Positions 42,441 through 49,899 of a stretch of 51,303 bases of DNA are shown here, piece by piece; positions within the stretch are counted from its first letter, which is position 1, and each line of letters starts with the position of its first letter. The notes under the pieces are model-generated. The model saw only the letters and a program-made list of their open reading frames with translations. It did no database searches and was not told the origin of the DNA. Source of the DNA: Bacillota bacterium (GTDB lineage Bacteria; Bacillota; Clostridia; DSM-8532). The position numbers were made by a program, and so were the translations under genes. The DNA is taken from assembly GCA_022702935.2 (NCBI GenBank), contig JAKIML020000114.1:1-51303 (forward strand). Reading direction: 5' to 3'.

Positions 42441-43511
42441 ATGCCATACGATATAGCCATTGTGGGAGCAGGTCCGGCCGGTGCAACCCTGGCCCGGCTG
42501 CTGAACAAGAATTATAAGGTTTTACTTTTGGACAGGCGAGATTTGGTGGATGGTGAATCCGAGACCAGGACCAAGTGCTGCGGGGGCCTGTTAGCCCCTG
42601 ACGCACAGCAAATGCTCGGTAAAATGGGTCTGGCTGTTCCCACCAAGGTTCTGGTGGATCCGCAGCTTTTTCTGGTGCGTACCATTGATTTTGACAATCA
42701 GAAAGAGCAATTCTATCAGCGCTTCTATTTTAATATGGACAGAAAGCTTTTCGATGAATGGCTGGTTTCCCTGGTTCCCGAGCATGTGGATTTGGCCATG
42801 AACTGCCGGTTTAATTCTCTGAGTGAGGCCCAGGATGGCTATACCATTGCCTTTATGCATCAGGGCAGGATTTATACCGAAAAGGTCAAGGTAGTGGTGG
42901 GAGCGGACGGTGCCTGGTCAAAGGTCCGCGGCCAGCTTTTTGCTGAGCAGGATAATTTCAAAAAATACATTGCCATCCAGGAGTGGTTTGAGACTGATGA
43001 AACCATTCCTTACTATGGGGCCGTGTTTGACAGTGAGATTACCGACTTCTACTCCTGGACCATCTCGAAAAACGGCCTTCTTATCATTGGTTCGGCGCTT
43101 AGGCCCAGTAAAGAGGCCCAGCAGAGCTTTACCCTTCTTAAACGTAATTTAAGAGAGTATGGTTTCCGCTTTGGAAAGCGTATCAAAAGGGAAGGCGCCT
43201 ATATCCTGCGCCCCAGAAGAAGGGATATCATTACGGGAAATGATCATGCCGCCTTAATCGGCGAAGCAGGCGGATTTATCAGCCCCAGCTCGGCCGAAGG
43301 CATCAGCTACGCCTTAAAAAGTGCTTATGCGCTGGCCCAGAGCCTTGAGGACGGGATTGACGGCTTCCAGAAACGCTATGCAAAGCAAGCCCGAGCCATA
43401 ACCAATACCATTGGTATGAAACAGCTTAAGAGCCCGGGCATGTACAACAGAACACTGCGGGGCATGGTGATGAAAAGCGGACTTGCCGCCACTCAGGTAT
43501 ATTTTGAATAA
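42441..43511 (+). CDS. FAD-dependent oxidoreductase, geranylgeranyl-reductase-like
   Basis: 356 residues. Seen: the FAD dinucleotide fold VGAGPAGATLARLL at the N terminus, the family Cys segment TKCCGGLLAPDAQ, the GADGAWSKVR motif, and a later GEAGGFISPSSAEGISYAL, which binds the FAD phosphate. This matches the geranylgeranyl reductase/p-hydroxybenzoate hydroxylase superfamily. The substrate is unknown; saturating isoprenoid lipids is the family's best-known job. The gene stands alone with its own promoter and shares a terminator with the convergent glycan operon, whose polyprenyl carriers could be relevant (inference). Confidence 0.85.
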   Translation: MPYDIAIVGAGPAGATLARLLNKNYKVLLLDRRDLVDGESETRTKCCGGLLAPDAQQMLGKMGLAVPTKVLVDPQLFLVRTIDFDNQKEQFYQRFYFNMDRKLFDEWLVSLVPEHVDLAMNCRFNSLSEAQDGYTIAFMHQGRIYTEKVKVVVGADGAWSKVRGQLFAEQDNFKKYIAIQEWFETDETIPYYGAVFDSEITDFYSWTISKNGLLIIGSALRPSKEAQQSFTLLKRNLREYGFRFGKRIKREGAYILRPRRRDIITGNDHAALIGEAGGFISPSSAEGISYALKSAYALAQSLEDGIDGFQKRYAKQARAITNTIGMKQLKSPGMYNRTLRGMVMKSGLAATQVYFE

Positions 43512-43529
43512 AAGACCCTAACGGGTCTT
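43512..43529. terminator. Bidirectional terminator between convergent genes
   Basis: AAGACCC pairs with GGGTCTT over TAAC, with A/T-rich flanks on both sides. The minus-strand GT2 stop codon (TAG, 43518-43520) lies inside the hairpin. Confidence 0.8.
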
Positions 43530-44495
43530 ATTTATTTTATAGCGGGGTCCTTCACGGTCCTCCATGTTCTTAAGCTCGCTGATGATGTAAAGGGGTCGGC
43601 CCCTGGCCTCATCATAGATACGGCCGATATACTCACCGATGATGCCCAGCATCAAAAGAATGATGCCGTTAAAAAAGAGGCTTACGGCAATCAATGAAGC
43701 CCAGCCCGACTGAGTGGTATGGGGAAAGAAAATCTTCTGTAACAGCACAAAGATAAAGTAAAGAAAGCTGAAGAAGGAGAGGATTGTCCCCAGATAAGAG
43801 GATATCTTAAGGGGCTTGTAGGAAAAGGACATAATACCGTCCATGGCCAGCTTCAGCATCTTCTTGAAGGGATACTTGGTCTGACCGGCAAAGCGTTCAT
43901 TCCTCTCAAACTCGATGGCCACCTGCTTAAAGCCCACCCAGCTCATGAGCCCGCGCACATAGCGGCTTCTTTCGGGAAGCTGTTTTAACGCCTCACATAC
44001 CCTGCGGTCAATGAGCCTGAAATCCCCTGTGTCCACGGGAATATCCACATCGGTCAGCTTGTTCAGAAGGCGATAAAAGACCTTGGCTGTCATCTTTTTA
44101 AAGAAGGTTTCCCCCTGCCGGGAGATTCTCTTGCCGTAGACCACATCATTGCCCTCCCGCCAAAGCCTGACCATATCGGGGATGAGCTCGGGAGGATCCT
44201 GAAGATCCCCGTCAATAATGACCATGCATTGTCCGGCCGCATAGTCCATACCGGCTGTGATGGCCACCTGATGACCAAAATTGCGTGCAAAATCTATGAG
44301 CTTAACACGGGTATCGGCCTTGCAAATCTCTAAAAGCATTTCCCGGGTTCTGTCCTTACTGCCGTCATTGATGAAGATGATCTCATAGCTTTCTCCAAAG
44401 TTCTCCATAACCCGTGTCAAACGGCTGTAGGTCTCGGCAATGACATCCTCTTCATTATACATGGGTACTATCACTGAACATACTATCTCTTCCAT
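43518..44495 (-). CDS. Polyprenyl-phosphate glycosyltransferase, GT2 (GtrB/DPM1-like)
   Basis: This enzyme transfers a sugar from a nucleotide donor to undecaprenyl phosphate; 325 residues. Seen: the GT-A core with VIVPMYNEEDVI, INDGSKDRTREML, DGDLQDPPELI (DxD-type metal site) and DTGDFRLIDRRV. Two C-terminal membrane helices follow (SSYLGTILSFFSFLYFIFVLL and LIAVSLFFNGIILLMLGII) and a tail, GRIYDEARGRPLYII, typical of the family. AGGAGG precedes the ATG. It is the last gene of the minus-strand glycan operon and probably supplies the lipid-linked sugar used by the two polytopic transferases upstream. Confidence 0.93.
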   Translation of the reverse strand: MEEIVCSVIVPMYNEEDVIAETYSRLTRVMENFGESYEIIFINDGSKDRTREMLLEICKADTRVKLIDFARNFGHQVAITAGMDYAAGQCMVIIDGDLQDPPELIPDMVRLWREGNDVVYGKRISRQGETFFKKMTAKVFYRLLNKLTDVDIPVDTGDFRLIDRRVCEALKQLPERSRYVRGLMSWVGFKQVAIEFERNERFAGQTKYPFKKMLKLAMDGIMSFSYKPLKISSYLGTILSFFSFLYFIFVLLQKIFFPHTTQSGWASLIAVSLFFNGIILLMLGIIGEYIGRIYDEARGRPLYIISELKNMEDREGPRYKINKTR

Positions 44496-44546
44496 GGTTA
44501 CCTCCTGATCACAATTCTATCGCAAGTCCGAGATTCTTCAAGTTAT

Positions 44547-45839
44547 TTAGAAAAGGATCTTATCTGCTGCTTTCTTTCCCAGGCCAATGGCATAGTTGAG
44601 CCCCCTGTCCTCGGGGTATATCTGGGGCATGGAGGCTAAGTAAAGGCCTTCAAGCGGGGTTTTGATGTCGGGTATTCTGTCGCCGTAGCCCAGGGTCACC
44701 ACCGGCTGTGCATAAGGTGCCCGGCTTAAGGTGGCTCTTTTTAGGTTGCCCATTGAAAATTGAGGAAATACTTTTTTAAGTCCGTCTAAAAAGAGCCTGG
44801 TGATTTCCTCATCCGATGCCGAAAAGAGTGGATCGCTCCTGTCCAGATACCGGGAAAGATAGACCACATGGGAGTGATAGCCCCGCTGGCCCACCAGATT
44901 GGTATGCTCAATGATAAGCACGAAGGGCAGCCCATCCTGAGCAATGGTAATCCAATAATAGGGCGACAAACTCTCCTTAAGCTCAAGAGCGAGGCAGAGG
45001 TTGGCCTTGAGTTTGATGGCCTCAATGGACTCTCGGTAGTTGTCCGGAAGGTCGGTGCAAAGAAAAGAGAGAAGCTCCGGCGCTCCCGTGAATAGCACCC
45101 GGTCAAAGACCTGGGTGACAGTATCAGTTTCAACGGCCCAATGACCATCCGGAAGACGTTTGATGGCCCGAACCAAGGTATTGAGGGCAACGGTTCCATT
45201 TAGGCCCTTTATGGTGTCTATAAGCCTATGAACCAGCGTAATAAAGCCGCCGTTGAGATAACCCAACTGCTCCTTATTGATGTTTTTTCCCCGGGAGGAA
45301 CCCCGAAGCTTGAACTTGTTCCATATCCATGTCCCCGAAACCTTTTCCTCATCCACGTCGAATTTGGATCTCAGCAGGGGGCCCCAAACCTTATGGTAAG
45401 CATCCTGGCCCGAACGCCTGACAATCCACTCTCGAGCGGTGATATGCTCAAAAGGCCTATAATCTCGTATGAATTTGGAGCGGAGCACTAAAAGCCCCAT
45501 TCTTATCCGGGACACAAAGCGCAGGGGCTTAAAGCAAAGAAGATCCAGGGGAGAGGTAAAGGGATGGAGCTTGTCATCCACATAAATAGCGTTTTTGGGC
45601 TCATACCATTGAAGCTCCTGGGCCAGAGAAAGTTCCTTAAGAAGCTCCAGAAGCTCTGAATCGCTGACAAATACATGGTGATAGAAGCGATCCAAATGGT
45701 CGCTCCCCACGGGAAATGCCGCCGCCAGACCACCGGGTGTGGCATCCTTTTCAAATACAGTGATATGATGGCCTTCCTTAGCCAGCTTGTATGCTGCGGT
45801 CAGGCCTGTCAGCCCGGCCCCAATAATCGCTATCTTCAA
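44547..45839 (-). CDS. FAD-dependent amine-oxidase/protoporphyrinogen-oxidase-like protein
   Basis: 430 residues. Seen: an N-terminal FAD site IAIIGAGLTGLTAAYKLAKEG with GGLAAAF, a middle substrate region, and a C-terminal GLYLASMPQIYPEDRGLNYAIG that closes the FAD site. Its overall pattern is that of NAD(P)/FAD proteins found in glycan clusters, near UDP-galactopyranose mutases and carotenoid desaturases. The start is TTG at 45839, with AAGGA 9 bases upstream. It lies between gtrA- and GT2-type genes, so it may modify a sugar or its lipid carrier; the reaction is unknown. Confidence 0.83.
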   Translation of the reverse strand: MKIAIIGAGLTGLTAAYKLAKEGHHITVFEKDATPGGLAAAFPVGSDHLDRFYHHVFVSDSELLELLKELSLAQELQWYEPKNAIYVDDKLHPFTSPLDLLCFKPLRFVSRIRMGLLVLRSKFIRDYRPFEHITAREWIVRRSGQDAYHKVWGPLLRSKFDVDEEKVSGTWIWNKFKLRGSSRGKNINKEQLGYLNGGFITLVHRLIDTIKGLNGTVALNTLVRAIKRLPDGHWAVETDTVTQVFDRVLFTGAPELLSFLCTDLPDNYRESIEAIKLKANLCLALELKESLSPYYWITIAQDGLPFVLIIEHTNLVGQRGYHSHVVYLSRYLDRSDPLFSASDEEITRLFLDGLKKVFPQFSMGNLKRATLSRAPYAQPVVTLGYGDRIPDIKTPLEGLYLASMPQIYPEDRGLNYAIGLGKKAADKILF

Positions 45840-45872
45840 GTCCCTTCATCCTTCCGCACGTCATATGAAGAT

Positions 45873-46331
45873 TTATTTGTAGATCACCTTTTTGTAGAGC
45901 ACAAAGTTCCAGGACACGATGAAGAACATGATGAGAATCTTGGGAAGGTACAGCACCGGCCAGGAATTCTCACCAAAGGAGAGTACCAATAGGGAACGGA
46001 TACCCGAGAACAGCAGGACATTGCCCACCACCAGGTTAAAGAAGAAGAGGGGCGTGTAGAGCAAGAGCTGACGCTTCATATCGTTCTTTGACTTAAAGGA
46101 GTAGTTCCGGTTTAACAGAAAGTTAATCCAGAAGATGACGGTGTAGACCATGATATTGACCAAAAGCTCATTAAGGCTGAATAAATCGCGCAAGAGAATG
46201 AACAGAAGATATTCAAAGGAAAAGCAGAAAATACCCACCAGAAAATATCGGACAAACTGTCCCAGGGTTTCAGGCTGAAGAAATTTATTGATCAGCGGGT
46301 ACCTTTTTAACGACTCTACTATCTTAAGCAT
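45873..46331 (-). CDS. GtrA-family membrane protein
   Basis: 152 residues with four membrane helices. Seen: FVRYFLVGIFCFSFEYLLF at the start of the core, NIMVYTVIFWINFLLNRNYSF (the conserved N-x-x-W/F-R-x-x-F region) and a C-terminal KILIMFFIVSWNFVLYKKVI. GtrA proteins are thought to flip polyprenyl-phosphate sugars across the membrane. The ATG at 46331 has GGAGG 11 bases upstream. It fits between GT39 and GT2 as the flippase step of the same pathway. Confidence 0.9.
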   Translation of the reverse strand: MLKIVESLKRYPLINKFLQPETLGQFVRYFLVGIFCFSFEYLLFILLRDLFSLNELLVNIMVYTVIFWINFLLNRNYSFKSKNDMKRQLLLYTPLFFFNLVVGNVLLFSGIRSLLVLSFGENSWPVLYLPKILIMFFIVSWNFVLYKKVIYK

Positions 46332-46350
46332 TGATGCATTAACCTCCAGT

Positions 46351-48177
46351 TTACCAGTCCCACCCGGGCAGAATGCGCAGGATATCAAGATAGATGCGGG
46401 GCACCTCGATGCCTGACAGCACAGGATAGTATATCACAAACAGCGCAGCAGCAATAACCAGGAATATGGTTGTTGCCCTTCGTGTAATGATTTGATGACT
46501 TTCCAGATATCTGAACAGAATGCCCAGCATCAGAATCAGGAAGGGGACACAGGAGAAATAGTGGTAGATAAAGGTCAGCTTGCGGGGTGCTACCACCCAG
46601 GGCAGGTATTGGGACAGATAGCCAATGATGGGGAACCATAAGAGCTTTGTTCCCTCCAGCGTCTTCTCCCGCTTAAAGATGGAGGAGAACAACAGTGTCA
46701 ATGTAATAACAAAGGCTATAAGCCCGCCCCAGAAGACCAAAGGATTGCCAAACGAGGCAATGGAGGCCCCCCAACCGTCGGGCAGAAGATTTCCCTTGTA
46801 ATAGAAGATGGGCCGTAGATTCAGGGGCCATTCATACCATGGAGACGAATAGGGATGGGGCTCAGTGACGCCCTTATGATAGTTGAACATATGCTCTATG
46901 GTGGAAAGCACATACTGAAGAAGGCTTTTATTGCCCTGCTGATAGCTTATGGGAATAAAGGACAGCACATAGATAACTGCCGGAATAACAATGAAGAATA
47001 AAATGCAGAACAGGCAGGTCAGGTAGAAGTACTTGCCCAGCCAGCCGTTCAGCGCCTTGCTCTTATAATTTTTGGGCGTGCTTTCCTCCTTGATGCGGAT
47101 ATTGAGTTGATTATTAAAGGCACTGTACTCGTAGCCTCTGGACATGAAGAAAAGAACGGCCAGACCAAAGGCTCCATAGAGGGCAATCCATTTGGTGGCC
47201 CCGCCCAGACCCAGAGTAACACCGCATAAAAGGAGAGGCACCAGGGACTTGAAAAAACCCCGCTCATAGGCCATGGCATCGTAATAGTCCAGCATGAAAT
47301 AGAACATGAGCATGACGAAGAACACAGTATAGCTGTCAATGGTGGCTAAGCGTGTCTGCGCAAAATGCATGAAATCAAACATCATTAGGAAGGCGCAGAA
47401 AAATGCCCAGAAGCTGTCCTTGAAGAACCGCTTGGCCATAATATACATCAGGGGAATCAGGGCGGCACCGAACAGGGTACCCATAATGCGCCACCCAAAG
47501 GGATTCATGCCAAAGAGCTTTATGCCCAGTGCTATAATGGTCTTTCCCAGCGGGGGATGGGTGTTCTCATAGATAATATCCCTTTTTTCCAACTGCTCCA
47601 GGGCGGTGCGGGGGAAATAAATCTCGTCAAAATAGGTTCCATTAAGCACCGTGGGCCTGTCCGGAACCAGGCTTTGCTCGTCGAACATGAGCTCCACACC
47701 TGGTGTGCGGGCCAGACTTTTCACCGAGAAATCAGTGATCTGAGTATCACCGTCAAAGAAGCCGATCTCGCGGTACTCGGCCTTATAGAACATATTCTGA
47801 TCCTTCTCTTTGTCTGTTCTTAAATAGCGGGTGGCAAATCTCAGCTTGCTGGTGGTTACCGCATCAGTGGTGTAATGCCACTTGAACACCGACTTCATAT
47901 CAAGAAAACTGTAGGGTTCAAACTTGCCGTCCTTTAAGGCTTCAATCTCCAGGCTGCCAAAGCATCCCCAGGCATCCCCCAGCCCTCCGAAGAGGAGTAT
48001 CTTGTCAATATGAACCTCTTTCCCGAAATCAACCTCGAAGATTTCATTGAGCTGCTCAGGCTTCCAGCCCGTGGCCGGTGCTTCCATGTTGCCCAGATAG
48101 AACAGGGCAATGGCAAGATAAATGACGGTCATAAGCAGCATGATTTTAACATCTTTTTTATTGATTCTACCGTTCAT
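46351..48177 (-). CDS. Protein-mannosyltransferase-like GT39 (PMT family)
   Basis: This GT-C enzyme transfers a sugar from a polyprenyl-phosphate donor to protein or glycan outside the membrane; 608 residues, many membrane helices. Seen: the acidic catalytic loop TYFDEIYFPRTA (Asp-Glu), the PMT signature ENTHPPLGK, FDFMHFAQTRLATIDSY, and a C-terminal IFYYKGNLLPDGW plus FIYHYFSCVPFLILM. An extra soluble domain (about 30-165, discoidin-like in pattern) sits between the first helix and the catalytic loop, an unusual position. AAGGAG precedes the ATG, which overlaps the GT87-type stop by 4 bases. Confidence 0.9.
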   Translation of the reverse strand: MNGRINKKDVKIMLLMTVIYLAIALFYLGNMEAPATGWKPEQLNEIFEVDFGKEVHIDKILLFGGLGDAWGCFGSLEIEALKDGKFEPYSFLDMKSVFKWHYTTDAVTTSKLRFATRYLRTDKEKDQNMFYKAEYREIGFFDGDTQITDFSVKSLARTPGVELMFDEQSLVPDRPTVLNGTYFDEIYFPRTALEQLEKRDIIYENTHPPLGKTIIALGIKLFGMNPFGWRIMGTLFGAALIPLMYIMAKRFFKDSFWAFFCAFLMMFDFMHFAQTRLATIDSYTVFFVMLMFYFMLDYYDAMAYERGFFKSLVPLLLCGVTLGLGGATKWIALYGAFGLAVLFFMSRGYEYSAFNNQLNIRIKEESTPKNYKSKALNGWLGKYFYLTCLFCILFFIVIPAVIYVLSFIPISYQQGNKSLLQYVLSTIEHMFNYHKGVTEPHPYSSPWYEWPLNLRPIFYYKGNLLPDGWGASIASFGNPLVFWGGLIAFVITLTLLFSSIFKREKTLEGTKLLWFPIIGYLSQYLPWVVAPRKLTFIYHYFSCVPFLILMLGILFRYLESHQIITRRATTIFLVIAAALFVIYYPVLSGIEVPRIYLDILRILPGWDW

Positions 48178-49484
48178 TTTAACACTCCTTGGTGAACGCG
48201 GCTTTTGGAGGCTCCGTCCCCGATAAAAATCCTATAGCCCTGATAAACTGCCAGACTATAGGTGACCAGGGTGATGAATGCCAGGATGATGGACAGAATG
48301 TCATAGCGCTCCAGCCAATATTGGCCGCTAAAGGATAGTATGTATAAATAAAGGTGATTAAAAAACACGCAAAAGCTGGTTAACGCCGCTGTGAGAATAT
48401 GGCGCTTGTCGAACACGGTGCATAGGGTGATAAAGATGATGGCTGGAAGCAGATAGCGCTCATGCATTTTGGTCATGAACATGAAGGCGCTGAACTGGAC
48501 CAGGAACGAAAAGTAGGCAAAGGTATACAGGCGCGGGCCGCCCCTGAGGAGCAGGAAAAAGGCAAAGGCTAGACCCAGGATGAGGAGGATGTTCCCCCAC
48601 CAGAAATAGGTTAAGCCCATAAAGGGGAGAGTGTCCTTCTGAATCTGTCCCCCTAAGAGGGTCCAGAGATTAAAGGCATTGGCAGTGCCAAAGGGATAGT
48701 CCTGAATGCTGCGGGCATAAAGGTCAAAGAGCCAATAGAAGGGATCAATGAACCTGGGCAGGCTATGGGCCTTGGCAGTAGGGATATAGAAAGGAAGCAC
48801 AATGGCTAAATAGAGCGCGATGCCTGAAATAAGGCCCGTCCCAAGCCTTAATAAGCTCTTTTTATCCAGGCGGAAGTCCTTAAAGTAGAGCACCAGCACC
48901 ACTGGTACCAAAAGCCCGCTCTGGGGCTTGGTAAGAACTGCGATGAGAAAGAGGAGAGCCGCCAGGTTGGGCCGTCTTATTTCAAATAAATAGAGCATTC
49001 CCAACAGCATGGTAGCCGGAATGGCATCAAACTGCCCCCAAACCGACGAGTTAATCCACACACCCGGATTGATGGCATAGACGAGCCCGGCCATCAGCCC
49101 TGCCTGGGGCCTGTTGTATTTCTGGCCCAGCTTATAGATGATAAAGCCGCCAATAAACTCAAAGATTACCGACCAGAGCTTGATCAGATAAGCATGCCAA
49201 AGCTTAGACAGGGAAAGAATGTTTACAACCTCACCCGTCAGCCAAAGGAAGTACTGGTAGAAAGGGGCATAGACGATATGAAAGCCCGATGACCCGTAGA
49301 GCTGGGAGGGTCCATTCTTGGCCAGATAACTGCTCCAGGCCATATAGCCTCCCATATCAATGGCATAGGGCTGAATGAATGTCAACAAAAGTCTTAAAGC
49401 AAAAACGACAACAATATAGGGCATGGCTTGGCGCAAAAGGTCTCGGTTTCTGTTGCCAAGCCTCCATAAGGACTCTTCTGACAT
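48174..49484 (-). CDS. Polytopic glycosyltransferase, GT87-like (GT-C fold)
   Basis: 436 residues with about ten membrane helices. Seen: an early acidic loop after the first helix (QPYAIDMGGYMAWSSYLA), VWGQFDAIPATML, LTKPQSGLLVPVVLVLYF, and a later TKMHERYLLPAIIF; the two latter motifs are typical of GT87/DUF2029-type mannosyltransferases. The ATG at 49484 has GGAGG 5 bases upstream. It is the first gene of the glycan operon and uses the same lipid-sugar donors as GT39, by inference. An attenuator-like leader precedes it. Confidence 0.85.
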   Translation of the reverse strand: MSEESLWRLGNRNRDLLRQAMPYIVVVFALRLLLTFIQPYAIDMGGYMAWSSYLAKNGPSQLYGSSGFHIVYAPFYQYFLWLTGEVVNILSLSKLWHAYLIKLWSVIFEFIGGFIIYKLGQKYNRPQAGLMAGLVYAINPGVWINSSVWGQFDAIPATMLLGMLYLFEIRRPNLAALLFLIAVLTKPQSGLLVPVVLVLYFKDFRLDKKSLLRLGTGLISGIALYLAIVLPFYIPTAKAHSLPRFIDPFYWLFDLYARSIQDYPFGTANAFNLWTLLGGQIQKDTLPFMGLTYFWWGNILLILGLAFAFFLLLRGGPRLYTFAYFSFLVQFSAFMFMTKMHERYLLPAIIFITLCTVFDKRHILTAALTSFCVFFNHLYLYILSFSGQYWLERYDILSIILAFITLVTYSLAVYQGYRIFIGDGASKSRVHQGVLK

Positions 49485-49505
49485 GGGATCCTCCATAACA
49501 TATTG

Positions 49506-49626
49506 CTCGGTGCTTCCCATTCTTAAGAAGCACCGAGGCATGTACCATCATTGTAAATCAAAAAAGAGCAAAAAAAAAGCACCGTATGAAGAATTACTTA
49601 TAAAATAATTGCGTCTTGGTGGTGCT
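49506..49626 (-). promoter_or_regulatory. Attenuator-like leader of the glycan operon
   Basis: On the minus strand, AGCACC (49621-49626) can pair with GGTGCT (49578-49583), followed at once by nine T residues: a terminator shape with a 37-base loop. Next comes a perfect 11-bp hairpin, CTCGGTGCTTC/GAAGCACCGAG (49506-49516 with 49527-49537). Its downstream arm AAGCACCG can also pair with the CGGTGCTT of the first stem, so the two structures are mutually exclusive. Confidence 0.45.
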
Positions 49627-49784
49627 CAAAACAGGTAAACTCATCACTCTATAATATATAAAAGGAGGAATAAATAACTTCATTGTTATTATACCATGGA
49701 AACATCTGTATTAATGTTACTTTTAGATTATAAAAATATTAACAAATCATGAACAAATAATGGGAGGCCTGTGGCCTGTCCAGA

Positions 49785-49813
49785 TTGCATTTTTACCCCT
49801 TTTAGTTTATCAT
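49785..49813 (+). promoter_or_regulatory. Promoter of thrC
   Basis: TTGCAT (49785-49790) and TATCAT (49808-49813) are separated by 17 bases. The leader to thrC is about 80 bases and contains GGTTTAATAAACC. Confidence 0.55.
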
Positions 49814-49899
49814 AAGGTAAGTAATTAGCGAAACTGTTTTGGTTTGGTTTAATAAACCGGAGTCTTACAGCAGGTGAGCTTTATAATAGGAGTGGTAGC

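Larger units (their letters stand above)
49485..49899. other. 415-bp divergent intergenic region between glycan operon and thrC
   Basis: Minus-strand leader hairpins occupy 49506-49626. The middle (49640-49780) is A/T-rich, with a TATAAT at 49650-49655 and AAAGGAGG at 49661-49668 but no start codon at a normal distance. Two tiny frames nearby (TTG at 49684; ATG at 49696, 18 codons) have no further support. The thrC promoter lies at 49785-49813. No gene longer than 20 codons is convincing here. Confidence 0.6.

Noticed and set aside
49696-49752. An 18-codon frame that could be a thrC leader peptide
   Set aside because: It lies upstream of the proposed thrC promoter, its ribosome site is too far away, and it has no run of Thr or Ile codons.
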